From: Streptomyces sp. NBC_01446
Lineage (GTDB): Bacteria > Actinomycetota > Actinomycetes > Streptomycetales > Streptomycetaceae
Direction of reading: 5' to 3'
Length of the DNA stretch: 64,000 bases
NCBI RefSeq assembly: GCF_026340095.1
Contig: NZ_JAPEPO010000001.1
Span: 7,398,501 to 7,462,500, forward strand
The position numbers were made by a program, and so were the translations under genes. Position 1 is the stretch's first letter. Every line of letters starts with the position of its first letter. Positions 41,032-50,183 of this stretch are shown piece by piece. The notes beneath the pieces are model-generated. The model did not search any database, had not been told where the DNA came from, and worked only from the letters and a program-made list of their open reading frames with translations.

Positions 41032-41510
41032 GCGGTCTCGGGCGCCCCGCCCGCCTGCCGTACGTCCTCGTGGAGATGCACGATCAGCCAGCGGCCGACC
41101 GCGGGGTCCTTGCGCAGGACCGCCGTGTTCCGCAGCAGCTCGGGTCGGAGCGGGGTGCCGTCCGGGCCGGGCGCGTACGCGACGCGCAGCCAGTACCGCA
41201 GGACCGCCGTGTCACCGAAGACGTCGACGACCGGGTCGTACGGGCGAAGCCCGCTCCCCACGGACCCGTCCCCGGACTCGGGCCGCTCGTCCCGCACCCG
41301 GTCCAGGTCCGGCTTGCCGAGCAGCAGCGGCTCGGCGGCCGGGTCCCAGATCGTCGCCTCCGGGTCGAGCCGGGCGTCGATCTGGGCGCGGTCCCCGGTG
41401 GCGTACGCCTCGTACATGCCGGTCACGACGGACCAGACGGCGGCCACGTCGCCGGGCGCCGCGCCAGGCCTGGCCAGTGCGGGGCGGGCGGACACGGCGG
41501 ACTCGGGCAT
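41028..41510 (-). CDS. SnoaL/NTF2-like protein
   Basis: The protein is 160 residues. After a flexible Ala/Pro-rich N-terminus (MPESAVSARPALARPGA), a cone-shaped NTF2-like domain is seen: VWSVVTGMYEAYATGDRAQI, DPEATIWDPAAEPLLLG and VFGDTAVLRYWLRVAY. This fold is used by polyketide cyclases and small isomerases, but no catalytic residue can be assigned. ATG at 41510 follows GGAGCAGCC. It ends inside the last codon of the convergent methyltransferase. Confidence 0.8.
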   Translation of the reverse strand: MPESAVSARPALARPGAAPGDVAAVWSVVTGMYEAYATGDRAQIDARLDPEATIWDPAAEPLLLGKPDLDRVRDERPESGDGSVGSGLRPYDPVVDVFGDTAVLRYWLRVAYAPGPDGTPLRPELLRNTAVLRKDPAVGRWLIVHLHEDVRQAGGAPETA

Positions 41511-41647
41511 GAGGGCTGCTCCTGGTCGGACGGGGGAGGCGCGCCGGGCCGGCGCCGATGCCAGGCCACCGTAACGGGTCGCCGGTGACGGCTGCTCCGG
41601 CGGGCCGAAGCGGGGCCCGGGCAGGCGGGTCACCGACGGGGGCGCGG

Positions 41648-42874
41648 CTACGGGTGCGGCCGGTTCGCGGCCTGTGTCGTGGGCCGGCGGTGCCGTGACG
41701 ACGCGGTGTCCTGCGGGAACGTGAGCTGGTCGCTCATCCACTGCATGGCCGGAGCGATCTCCCGCTGCCATGTCGTGAAGTGGTGGCTGCCGCGCGGCAG
41801 GATGATCTGGGCCGACGTCATGGGCGGTTTCACCGCTTGCAGGAACTTCATCGTGTCGCCGTAGTCCTTCTCGCCCGACCTGCTGCTGGCGGCCAGGACG
41901 GACACGCGGGGCACGGGCAGGTGCTCCAGACGCCAGATGAGGTCGTGCTCGCGCTGCCGCTGCGCGGCGCCGGGACCCGAGCCGAAGAGGCTGCCGGTGG
42001 TCAGGTCGTCGCCGATCCTGTAGTCCGCCGACAGCGCCGCCGCCGAGGTGTACACGCCGGGGTGGCGCAGGGTGAGCTGGAGCGCGCACGTGCCGCCCGA
42101 CGAATAGCCGAGAGCGCCCCACGCGCTGGGGTCGTGACCCACGCGGTACGACCGCTTCAGCGCCTCCGGCAGATCCTTCGTGAAGAACGTCTCGGCCCGC
42201 GGACCGCCGGGCACGTCCACGCACTCCGTGTCACGTGGCGGCGCGATCGTCGGGCGCACCATCACGATCACTGTCGGCTGGATCCTGCCCGCCCTCAGCA
42301 GCCGGTCGGCGGTCTGCGGGACCTGGAGGTACTGGGCGAGGTTCATGATGCCGCCCGGGTAGCCGCTGATCGCGACCATCACGGGGAAGCGCTGGCGGTG
42401 GAACTGCTTCTGGAAGTACTGCGGCGGCAGATACACGAACGCCGGGTTCACGGCCTTGCTGCGCCGTCCGACGATCTTGACCGACTCGACCCGGCCGACC
42501 TGTGCCGCGGGTCCGTGCGGGATGCCCTTCACCCGATCGAGGCCCTGCGGCCCGGCGGGCTGCACCAGACCGCCGCGCACCGCACCGACCGTGGAGTAGA
42601 CGCCGGACCGGCCGAGCGCCGTGACTTCGGCGGGCGCCTTGTCGACATGGCCGAGCAGTTCGTCCCACGAGCCGTAGAACTCGAAGTTCGTGTTCACGGC
42701 GACAGCGAACGCGGTCAGGATCGTGAGCTGGGTCGCGCCGATCACGCCGAGGCGGCCGAGCACGGCCACGGGCCCGCGCCGGGCGAGCCGCGGCCACACC
42801 CAGACCGCGAGCCCCACACACACCAGGGCGGCCAGCACCGTCGCGTACTCGAGTGCCCGGCTCGTCAGGCCCAT
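41648..42874 (-). CDS. Membrane-anchored esterase D/mycolyltransferase-like hydrolase
   Basis: The protein is 408 residues. Three N-terminal membrane segments (~10-65) are followed by an extracytoplasmic alpha/beta-hydrolase domain. The nucleophile is in ALGYSSGGTCALQL (G-x-S-x-G), an early strand is FPVMVAISGYPGG and the C-terminal histidine lies in PRGSHHFTTW. This is the actinobacterial esterase D family related to the antigen 85 fold. It may trim or transfer acyl groups in the envelope. It is divergent from the LPG-synthase-like gene, a likely functional neighbour. Confidence 0.87.
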   Translation of the reverse strand: MGLTSRALEYATVLAALVCVGLAVWVWPRLARRGPVAVLGRLGVIGATQLTILTAFAVAVNTNFEFYGSWDELLGHVDKAPAEVTALGRSGVYSTVGAVRGGLVQPAGPQGLDRVKGIPHGPAAQVGRVESVKIVGRRSKAVNPAFVYLPPQYFQKQFHRQRFPVMVAISGYPGGIMNLAQYLQVPQTADRLLRAGRIQPTVIVMVRPTIAPPRDTECVDVPGGPRAETFFTKDLPEALKRSYRVGHDPSAWGALGYSSGGTCALQLTLRHPGVYTSAAALSADYRIGDDLTTGSLFGSGPGAAQRQREHDLIWRLEHLPVPRVSVLAASSRSGEKDYGDTMKFLQAVKPPMTSAQIILPRGSHHFTTWQREIAPAMQWMSDQLTFPQDTASSRHRRPTTQAANRPHP

Positions 42875-43031
42875 GTTTTCCTCAACTTTCAGCCGTCATC
42901 TGCGCTGTTCGGCAGTTTTCATCGGGAAAGAGACACGATGGCCGAGGCAGGTTTGCCGGCCACCGCGTTCTTACCGTGCTCCTGTGTCGCTCTTACTCCA
43001 GCGAGGTGGAGCCCTCCTACGCTCACTCACT

Positions 43032-44777
43032 GTGAAACAACGCCCCGCCGCCGTGGCAGGTCACACGTGCCTGATCATCGGAATTCTGGACATCGCGTCG
43101 GCGATCTCCCCGCACATGCAGGAGACCCGCATAGAGCGCATCGCGCCCTACGTGCCGGGCCTCGCCGAGGAGGTGGCCCGCGCCGCCGCGCTCGCCGCGG
43201 GACTGCTGCTCGTGATGCTCGCCAGAGGTCTGCGCCGGCGTAAACGGCGCGCCTGGGAGGCGGCCGTGGGGCTCCTCGCGGTCAGCGCGCTCGTCCAGGG
43301 CGTGCGCCATCACGCCCTGATCCCCGCGACCGTCTCCGTCGTCCTGTGCGTCGCGCTCGTCGCCTACCGCGAGGAGTTCTACGCACTCGGCGACCCGCGC
43401 GGCAGAACGCGCGCCCTGTGGAACCTCGTCGTCCTCGGCGGCAGCAGCTTCGGGCTCGGCCTGCTCGTCGTCGGTGTGCGCGCGAACCAGGAGGCGGGCC
43501 ACGCCATCACCTTCGCCGACCGGGTCCAGGAGGTCGGCTACGGCCTGCTCGGTGCGTCAGGCCCCATCGCGTACAGGAGCGACCGGGCCGGCGACATCGT
43601 GTACTTCTCGCTGCTGGCGCTCGGCGTGGTCACCGCCGCCACCAGCGCCTATCTCGCCCTGCGGCCCGTGACCCTGCGCCCCGCCGACAGCGACGAACGC
43701 CTGCGCGCCCTGCTGGCCGACGAGGGGCGGCGCGACTCGCTCGGCTACTTCGCGCTGCGCGGCGACAAGCGTGTCCTCTTCTCGCCCTCGGGCAAGGCCG
43801 CCGTCGCCTACCGCGTGGTGTCCGGCGTCGCCCTGGCGGGCGGCGACCCCATCGGCGACTACGAGGCCTGGCCCGGCGCCATCAAGGAGTTCCTGCGGCA
43901 GTGCGCCCTGCACGCCTGGACTCCCGCTGTCATGGGGTGCAGCGAACTCGGCGGGCAGGTCTGGGTCCGCGAAGGCGGCCTCAAGGCCCTGGAGCTGGGC
44001 GACGAGGCCATCGTCGACTGTCAGGCCTTCAGTCTCTCGGGTCGCACCATGCGCAACGTCCGGCAGATGGTCAACCGCATCGAACGCGCCGGCTACAGCT
44101 GCCGCATGCGGCGCGTGCGCGATCTGCCCGACGAGGAGAAGAAGCGGTTGCGCGAGGTCGCAGCCGCGTGGCGGGGCAGCGCCACCGAACGCGGGTTCTC
44201 CATGGCCCTCGGCCGGTTCGGCGACCCCGACGACGGGGACTGCGTCGTCGTCACCGCCCATCAGGACGACGAGGCGGGCAACGACCGTGTGCGCGCCCTG
44301 CTCCACTTCGTGCCCTGGGGCGAGGACGGTCTCTCCCTCGACCTGATGCGCCGCGACCGCACGGCCGAGCCCGGCCTCAACGAACTCCTCATCGTGGCCG
44401 CCCTGCGCGGCGCCCCCGGGCTCGGGGTGCGCCGCATGTCGCTCAACTTCGCGGTGTTCCGGGCCGCTCTCGCGCGCGGCGAGCGCCTCGGCGCGGGCCC
44501 GGTGCTGCGGGTGTGGCGGGGGCTGCTCGTGTTCCTCTCGCGCTGGTTCCAGATCGAGTCCCTGTACCGCTTCAACGCGAAGTTCCGGCCGGAGTGGGAG
44601 CCGCGCTTCGTCGTCTACCCCACGGTGCGCGACCTGCCGAGGATCAGCTGGGCCTGTCTCCAGGCCGAGGCGTTCGTCGTCCTGCCGCGCCCGGCGGAGC
44701 GGCTGAGGCAGCTGCTGCGGAACCGGCCCGCCGCCCGCGAGGAGAAGCCGCAGCCGGTGAAGGTCACCACCCCGTGA
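43032..44777 (+). CDS. Phosphatidylglycerol lysyltransferase-like membrane protein (DUF2156)
   Basis: The protein is 581 residues. About six membrane segments fill residues 1-215; the C-terminal ~330 residues are the LPG_synthase_C domain (LGYFALRGDKRVLFSPSGKAAVAYRVVSGVALAGGDPIGD, MVNRIERAGYSCRMRRV, FNAKFRPEWEPRFVVYP, quoted in parts). MprF-type enzymes add amino acids from aminoacyl-tRNA to phosphatidylglycerol, lowering surface charge. GTG at 43032 (VKQRPAAV) is the likely start, though no ribosome-binding site is clear; GTG at 42984 is an alternative. Its 3' end overlaps the convergent GT-C-like gene by 14 bp. Confidence 0.87.
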   Translation: MKQRPAAVAGHTCLIIGILDIASAISPHMQETRIERIAPYVPGLAEEVARAAALAAGLLLVMLARGLRRRKRRAWEAAVGLLAVSALVQGVRHHALIPATVSVVLCVALVAYREEFYALGDPRGRTRALWNLVVLGGSSFGLGLLVVGVRANQEAGHAITFADRVQEVGYGLLGASGPIAYRSDRAGDIVYFSLLALGVVTAATSAYLALRPVTLRPADSDERLRALLADEGRRDSLGYFALRGDKRVLFSPSGKAAVAYRVVSGVALAGGDPIGDYEAWPGAIKEFLRQCALHAWTPAVMGCSELGGQVWVREGGLKALELGDEAIVDCQAFSLSGRTMRNVRQMVNRIERAGYSCRMRRVRDLPDEEKKRLREVAAAWRGSATERGFSMALGRFGDPDDGDCVVVTAHQDDEAGNDRVRALLHFVPWGEDGLSLDLMRRDRTAEPGLNELLIVAALRGAPGLGVRRMSLNFAVFRAALARGERLGAGPVLRVWRGLLVFLSRWFQIESLYRFNAKFRPEWEPRFVVYPTVRDLPRISWACLQAEAFVVLPRPAERLRQLLRNRPAAREEKPQPVKVTTP

Positions 44778-46122
44778 CCAGCAGGTGGTTGACCAGCAGG
44801 GCGAGCACCGCCTGCGCGGTCAGCCACCCGCGGCGCCACCGCTCGGGCAGCAGAGCGGTGGCCGCGATGAGCCAGACGGCGAACGGGAGCCAGATACGTT
44901 CCGTCTCCGCTTTGCTCATGCCCGACAGATCGGCGGCCAGGAGGGCGAGCGCCGCGCCGAGGACGACCAGCGCGAGCCGCCCCTCCGGCTCATCACGCGC
45001 GCGCAGGACACGTCCCGGAACCCGGCGCAGCCCCGCCGCCGTGGCAAGCCCGACGATCAGCACGGTGCACGCGAGGTTGCCCCACACCCAGTAGCCGTAC
45101 GGCCGGATCCCGCCCGCACCCTGGTAGTAACGCTCCGTCAGCAGGCGATAGGCCTCCCACCAGTTGAACCCGACGAGGGTGAACGCGAGGGGCACCACGG
45201 CCGCCCCCACGACGAACAGCGGCAGCGGCCGCGGTGTCCGCGTCGCGAGCAGCGCGGCCGCCGCGACCAGGACCATCAGCGTCAGCCCGTACGACAGATA
45301 GCAGGTGAGCCCGAACAGCAGTCCGCTGCCGAGGGCCGCCCAGCGGCTGCCGCGGGTGGCCGCCACCGCGAGCAGCGCCACCGACCAGGCGGCGACCGCC
45401 GCGAAGTAACCGTCCGCCGACGTGCCCGTCCAGACCGCGGCCGGCGCGAGCGCCAGGAAGGGCGCCGCGCGGCGAGCCGTCCGCTCGTCGGCGAGCGCGC
45501 GCACCGTGACGAGGACGGCGACAGCCGCCGTGCACCCCACCGTGATGCACCACACCCCGGCCCACGCACCCCCGCCGAGCCCGATCCGGTCCAGACCCAC
45601 GAAGGTCAGGGTCGCTGCGGGCGGATGCCCCGCGACATGGGGAGGCCAGTGGCCGGGGGACTGCAGCAGGATGTGGCGCGTGAAATCCCGCAGCGTCGCG
45701 CCGACGTCGTCGAACCGGTCGATGACCCGCAGATACTCGTACGACGTGGTGAGGCGCCCGGCGATGCCCCGCTGCCAGCCGTCGACGAGCGCGAGCGAGA
45801 AGGTCCACGCCGCCGACGCGGCCCACACGGCGGGCAGCAGCCGCCGCCACCGAAGCCGGGCCGCCACCACAGGCCCGTACGTGATGACCAGTACGGCGAC
45901 GGTGATCGCCGCCGGGGTGCCCGGGCCCACGTGGGGATCCCAATGGGCGTACAGGGGCGCCCAGTCGACGTGCAGGGTGCCGTAGCGGTCCTGGATGTAT
46001 CGGCCCACGAGCGCGGCCGCCGCGACCAGGGTGGCGGCGGCAGCGGCGGCGAGCAGGTCACGGCGCGTCCCGGTGGAGGGTGGCGCGGTGCGGGGGGCTT
46101 CAGGGGGAGCTTCGAGCTTCAC
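44764..46122 (-). CDS. Polytopic membrane protein, GT-C glycosyltransferase-like
   Basis: The protein is 452 residues with ~11 membrane segments. The first extracytoplasmic loop after TM1 carries WAPLYAHWDPHVGPG, and another reads HILLQSPGHWPPHVAGHPPAATL, with paired Asp and His residues as in polyprenyl-phosphate-sugar-dependent GT-C enzymes. It may add a sugar to envelope material using lipid-linked donors. GTG at 46122 (VKLEAP) or GTG at 46146 could be the start. It is divergent from the molybdopterin oxidoreductase gene. Confidence 0.8.
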   Translation of the reverse strand: MKLEAPPEAPRTAPPSTGTRRDLLAAAAAATLVAAAALVGRYIQDRYGTLHVDWAPLYAHWDPHVGPGTPAAITVAVLVITYGPVVAARLRWRRLLPAVWAASAAWTFSLALVDGWQRGIAGRLTTSYEYLRVIDRFDDVGATLRDFTRHILLQSPGHWPPHVAGHPPAATLTFVGLDRIGLGGGAWAGVWCITVGCTAAVAVLVTVRALADERTARRAAPFLALAPAAVWTGTSADGYFAAVAAWSVALLAVAATRGSRWAALGSGLLFGLTCYLSYGLTLMVLVAAAALLATRTPRPLPLFVVGAAVVPLAFTLVGFNWWEAYRLLTERYYQGAGGIRPYGYWVWGNLACTVLIVGLATAAGLRRVPGRVLRARDEPEGRLALVVLGAALALLAADLSGMSKAETERIWLPFAVWLIAATALLPERWRRGWLTAQAVLALLVNHLLVTGW

Positions 46123-46275
46123 ACCTGGAACGCTAGGCGCCCGCACCGCCCATTTGGTGCACCGCGAGGTCGCGTCACCGAACCGTCAGATCTTCCTGCG
46201 CCTATCCGCGGGCTGTGCGCAATACGGTCGGAACAGGTCGGCGGGCCCCCGCCGCGCACAGCCTGAAGGAACCAC

Positions 46276-47508
46276 ATGGGCGTCCTCCCCCGCACTCTCC
46301 CCGATCCGTGGCGCAGCCCGCTGCGCGGCCCGCGCTTCACCGCGGTCCTCGGCCTCGTCCTGCTCGTCGGCATGACCCTGCTCTTCGTGACCGGCCTCCT
46401 GTCGTACGCCGCCTACAACCCGAACCTCGCTGCGGTCAACGACAAGACGCCCGGCAAGGGCCTGCTCGGCTTCTATCTGTTCTCCTGGCCGACGGACCCG
46501 CACTGGCTGTACCGCCTCACCCAGGGACTGCACGTCACCGTGGGCGTCGCGCTCGTGCCCGTGCTCCTCGCCAAGCTGTGGTCGGTCGTGCCCAAACTGT
46601 TCACGCTGCCACCCGCGCGCTCCATCGGCCACGCCCTGGAACGGCTGTCTCTGCTCCTGCTCGTGGGCGGCGCGCTCTTCGAGTTCGTGACCGGCATCCT
46701 CAACGTGCAGCTCGACTACCTGTTCCCCGGCTCCTTCTATCCGCTGCACTTCTACGGCGCATGGGTGTTCATCAGCGCGTTCATCGTCCACGCGGTGCTG
46801 CGCGTACCGCAGGCGCTGCGCGTGCTGCGTGAGCGGAAGGCGGGCCTGCCCGAGACGGGTGAGCTGGTGCCGGCGAAACCGGCCGAGCCCACGGTCTCGC
46901 GACGCGGGGCGTTCGCCATGGTCGGCGCGGGCTCGCTCCTGCTGCTCGTCACGACGGCCGGCCAGAGCATCGGCGGGGTATGGCGCAGCACCGCTCTGCT
47001 CGCGCCGCACGGCGGCGCCGACCCGGGCACCGGCCCCGGCCGCTTCCAGATCAACAAGACCGCCGCCGTGGCCGGCATCCGTACCGCCGACACGGGCGAG
47101 CCGTGGCGGCTCGTCGTCACCGGGCCGAAAGGCGCCGTCCACCGGCTCACCCGCGACGACCTCCTCCAACTCCCGCAGCACACCAGCGCGTTGCCCATCG
47201 CCTGCGTCGAAGGCTGGTCCACGGACGACCAGCACTGGAGCGGCGTACGGCTGCGCGACCTCGCCGCCCTCGCCGGGACCGACGGCGACACCGACGTCTT
47301 CGTCGAATCGCTGCAACAGCACGGCGCGTTCCGGAAGGCGGCCCTGCGGCACAACCAGGTCCACGACCCGCGCTCCCTGCTGGCCCTGCGTGTCAACGGA
47401 GCCGACCTCACCCTCGACCACGGCTACCCGGCCCGTGTCATCGTCCCCGCGGCGCCGGGCGTCCTGAACACCAAGTGGGTCGCCCGCATGACGTTCGGAG
47501 CGCTGTGA
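46276..47508 (+). CDS. Membrane molybdopterin-dependent oxidoreductase
   Basis: The protein is 410 residues. Residues 1-180 hold four membrane segments with histidines suited to b-type haem (LTQGLHVTVGVAL, SFYPLHFYGAW, FIVHAVLRVP). SRRGAFAMVGAGS then a fifth segment leads to an extracytoplasmic sulfite-oxidase-type Mo-cofactor domain (~255-410) with the cysteine ligand in LPIACVEGWS (Cys310). It would pass electrons between a periplasmic-side substrate and the membrane pool. AAGGAACC lies before the ATG. The following gene starts one base before its stop. Confidence 0.87.
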   Translation: MGVLPRTLPDPWRSPLRGPRFTAVLGLVLLVGMTLLFVTGLLSYAAYNPNLAAVNDKTPGKGLLGFYLFSWPTDPHWLYRLTQGLHVTVGVALVPVLLAKLWSVVPKLFTLPPARSIGHALERLSLLLLVGGALFEFVTGILNVQLDYLFPGSFYPLHFYGAWVFISAFIVHAVLRVPQALRVLRERKAGLPETGELVPAKPAEPTVSRRGAFAMVGAGSLLLLVTTAGQSIGGVWRSTALLAPHGGADPGTGPGRFQINKTAAVAGIRTADTGEPWRLVVTGPKGAVHRLTRDDLLQLPQHTSALPIACVEGWSTDDQHWSGVRLRDLAALAGTDGDTDVFVESLQQHGAFRKAALRHNQVHDPRSLLALRVNGADLTLDHGYPARVIVPAAPGVLNTKWVARMTFGAL

Positions 47509-48056
47509 TGAACCGACTGAGTCGTTGGTACGGCGAGAGCCCGCTCCAACTCCCGCTCCTGGCAGCCTCGTTCGCCCTCGCCGGATACGCGGGCGTGCGG
47601 CTGCTCGAGAACGATCCGTGGGCCGTGGCGGTCTGGTTCGTCGGCGCGGCCCTCGTCCACGACCTGCTGCTCGTGCCGGTGTACTCGCTCGCGGACGTCG
47701 CGGCGCAGAAGGCGCTCGGCGACCGGAGCCGCAGAACGACGATGTATGTACGCGTCCCCGCGTTCCTGTCGGGCCTGCTGCTGCTGGTCTGGTTCCCGCT
47801 GATCACGCGGGCGCGGGCGGACCACTTCGCCCTCGTGACGGGACATTCGGGGGACGCGTTCCTGCCGCGGTGGCTGCTGCTGACGGCCGCGCTGTTCGCC
47901 GCGTCGGCCCTGTGGTTCGTGGCCGTCACGTTCCTCGCTCCCGCGTCGCCCTGGAGGCAGGCACGCAGGGCGCGCCGGGAAGAGCGGGCGCGGGAGCGCG
48001 AACGGGAGCGTCAGCGGCGCAAGGAGACGAAGGAGCGCCCGCCCTCGGACCACTGA
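47508..48056 (+). CDS. Small membrane protein coupled to the molybdoenzyme
   Basis: The protein is 182 residues with four membrane segments (LPLLAASFALAGYAGVRLL; VAVWFVGAALVHDLLLVPVY; VPAFLSGLLLLVWFPLI; WLLLTAALFAASALWFVAVTF) and a highly charged cytoplasmic tail of Arg/Glu repeats. It overlaps the molybdoenzyme stop by one base (TGATG), so it is translated with it and is perhaps a membrane subunit. No known family. Its 3' end overlaps the convergent methyltransferase by 46 bp. Confidence 0.8.
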   Translation: MNRLSRWYGESPLQLPLLAASFALAGYAGVRLLENDPWAVAVWFVGAALVHDLLLVPVYSLADVAAQKALGDRSRRTTMYVRVPAFLSGLLLLVWFPLITRARADHFALVTGHSGDAFLPRWLLLTAALFAASALWFVAVTFLAPASPWRQARRARREERARERERERQRRKETKERPPSDH

Positions 48057-48664
48057 GCGACCGGCAGCCAGCCGAGCGGGCGCGCGTACCGCAGCAGCGC
48101 CCGCGTCCCCACCCGGGCCCACGGGAAGAGCGAGCCCGCGGCGCCCTGCCCGTCGTCCACCCGCACCTCCACCCGCTCGTCCATGTCGAGCGGAGCCGTC
48201 TCGGCGATCAACAGCCCCCCGGAAGCGGTGAGTTCGGCGACACGGGACAGCAGGGCCTCCGGGTCGCCGCCGATCCCGATGTTGCCGTCGAGAAGAAGCG
48301 CCGTCCCCCAACGGCCCTCGCCGGGCAGGGAGTCGAAGACGGACCGCTGCAACGCGGCGCCACCGACGCGGACCGTCCGCGCGACCGCGGCCTCGCTCAC
48401 GTCGATGCCGAGCGCGCGGTGACCGGCCGCGGCGAGTGCGGCGACCAGCCGGCCCGGGCCGCAGCCGATGTCGAGGACAGCACCCTCGCAGCGGCGCAGC
48501 GCCGACCGGTCGGCGGCGTCGGCGACCGCGCACCAGCGCTCCACCTCGAGCGGCAGCAGCCATCCGTCGGCGCGCCGCAGGAAGAGGGGGCCGCGCTCGT
48601 TGCGCACGGCGTCGGCGTAAGGATCCGTACACCAGGCCGGTGCCGCCTCGCGCGCCGTCGTCAT
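48011..48664 (-). CDS. SAM-dependent methyltransferase
   Basis: The protein is 217 residues. Motif I is GAVLDIGCGPGRLVAALAAAG, then GIDVSEAAVARTV; FDSLPGEGRWGTALLLDGNIGIGG (in part) corresponds to motif II. ATG at 48664 overlaps the DUF2064 stop by four bases, so it is the last gene of a three-gene operon GT2-DUF2064-methyltransferase. Target unknown; a glycolipid or glycan is likely from context. Confidence 0.85.
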   Translation of the reverse strand: MTTAREAAPAWCTDPYADAVRNERGPLFLRRADGWLLPLEVERWCAVADAADRSALRRCEGAVLDIGCGPGRLVAALAAAGHRALGIDVSEAAVARTVRVGGAALQRSVFDSLPGEGRWGTALLLDGNIGIGGDPEALLSRVAELTASGGLLIAETAPLDMDERVEVRVDDGQGAAGSLFPWARVGTRALLRYARPLGWLPVAQWSEGGRSFVSLRR

Positions 48665-49329
48665 GAGCGGACCACCCGCGTCAGCCGCGCGTGTTCGGCC
48701 GCGAATCGTCCGTCCGGTGCGGCGGCCGCCACCACGGCGGCGTCGTGGGCCGTGTCGACGTCCCGCAGGACCGGCAGGTCCCGTACGCGCAGCCCCGCGT
48801 CCGTGAGCCGCGTCCGCTGGGCCGCACCCGTGTGCGCCGTCGACATCGGCACACCCCGCAGCAGTTCCGGGTCGGGCTCGGCGAGCCCGAGCGCCCAGAA
48901 ACCGCCGTCGTCGGCGGGCCCGAACCATGCGTCGCAGCCCCGCCAGGCGTCGGGCCCGAACACGGGGGCGAGCAGCGCGGGCGTCACCTGAGGCGTGTCC
49001 ATCCCGATCAGGACGGCGGGCCCGTCGGACCCGGCGAACGCCGCCGCGAGCCGCTCGTCCAGGCCGCCGTCGCACTGCGCGACCACCTCGATCCCGGCCG
49101 GCAGCCATGCTCCGGGCGCCCCGTCGAGCACCAGCACCCGACGCCGCGCGGACGTGGCGAGCGCGGCGTGCAGGGTGTCGACGAGCGAGGCCTCGGCCAG
49201 GCGCGCGGCCTCCTCGGGCGTGAACGGCGGCGTGAGCCGCGTCTTGACCCGCCCGGGCACCGGGGACTTGGCGATGACGAGGAGGGTGGTGCCGTGCCGC
49301 CGTGCCGCGGGCGATCCGCCGGCGCTCAC
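48661..49329 (-). CDS. DUF2064 nucleotidyl/glycosyltransferase-like protein
   Basis: The protein is 222 residues. It has the GT-A-like DUF2064 (TIGR04282-type) pattern: LLVIAKSPVPGRVKTRLTPP, AQCDGGLDERLAAAF, VLIGMDTPQVTPALL and DDGGFWALGL. The family is often next to GT2 genes and may act on sugar nucleotides. GTG at 49329 overlaps the GT2 stop by four bases, and its stop overlaps the methyltransferase start by four. It is strongly coupled in the operon. Confidence 0.87.
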   Translation of the reverse strand: MSAGGSPAARRHGTTLLVIAKSPVPGRVKTRLTPPFTPEEAARLAEASLVDTLHAALATSARRRVLVLDGAPGAWLPAGIEVVAQCDGGLDERLAAAFAGSDGPAVLIGMDTPQVTPALLAPVFGPDAWRGCDAWFGPADDGGFWALGLAEPDPELLRGVPMSTAHTGAAQRTRLTDAGLRVRDLPVLRDVDTAHDAAVVAAAAPDGRFAAEHARLTRVVRS

Positions 49330-50060
49330 CGGGATGCCGCCTCTCCGTGCGACGTGAGCGCCGGCAGCGGCTTCTCCGCGAGGACCGCGCGCATGTCCCG
49401 TACGGCCTGCCAGGTGCCCCGCCAGGTGCCGGTGACCTTCGACTTTCCCGTACGGGGCCGGTAGGGCACCGGGCGCTCCTCGATGCGCCAGCCCGCGTCG
49501 GCGGCCCGGACGACCATCTGGAGGGGGTAGCCGCTGCGGCGGTCCGCGAGGTCCAGGGTGAGGAGGGAGGTGCGGCGCGCGGCGCGCAGCGGGCCCAGGT
49601 CGTGCAGCCGCAGCCCGGTGCGCCGGCGCAGCATCCCCGCCAGCGCGAGATTCCCGGCGCGCGCGTGCACGGGGAAGGCGCCACGGCCCTGCGGTCGGCG
49701 CCGCCCGAGCACGAGATCGGCCCGGCCCGCGACGACGTCCTGGACGAACGGCGTCAGCAGACCCGGGTCGAGCGACGCGTCGCAGTCGCAGAAGCAGACG
49801 ATGTCCGCGTCGGACGCCAGCAGGCCCGCGTGGCAGGCGGCCCCGAAGCCGCGCCGGGGCTCGGTCACCACCGTCGCGCCCAGGGAACGGGCGACGTCCG
49901 GGGAGCCGTCGGTGGACCCGTTGTCCACGACGAGCGCCCGCCAGCCGTCCGGGATGCGGGCCAGCACCCACGGCAGCGCGGCGGCCTCGTCGAGGCAGGG
50001 CAGCACGACATCGACCGAGGGGGCCGGGGTGGGGAGCGAGGGATAGTCAGGGGGGATCAC
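49326..50060 (-). CDS. Family 2 glycosyltransferase (dolichyl-phosphate-mannose-synthase-like)
   Basis: The protein is 244 residues. SVDVVLPCLDEAAALPWVLA, LVVDNGSTDGSPDVAR and VCFCDCDASLDPGL with a DxD-like CDCDA metal site are visible. There is no membrane anchor. It probably makes a polyprenyl-phosphate sugar or adds a sugar to a lipid in the cytoplasm, which might feed the GT-C-like protein 4 kb away. It is the first gene of the operon and divergent from the response regulator. Confidence 0.87.
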   Translation of the reverse strand: MIPPDYPSLPTPAPSVDVVLPCLDEAAALPWVLARIPDGWRALVVDNGSTDGSPDVARSLGATVVTEPRRGFGAACHAGLLASDADIVCFCDCDASLDPGLLTPFVQDVVAGRADLVLGRRRPQGRGAFPVHARAGNLALAGMLRRRTGLRLHDLGPLRAARRTSLLTLDLADRRSGYPLQMVVRAADAGWRIEERPVPYRPRTGKSKVTGTWRGTWQAVRDMRAVLAEKPLPALTSHGEAASR

Positions 50061-50183
50061 GATGTCACCCTACGAATCCAAACCTGACATTTCGGTCCTC
50101 CGCTCCTTACGAAACGCGGACGTCGCGCGCGGGTGACCCCTCCGGCGGCTCGGAACGGGCGCCTCGGGTGCGACGCTGGTGGA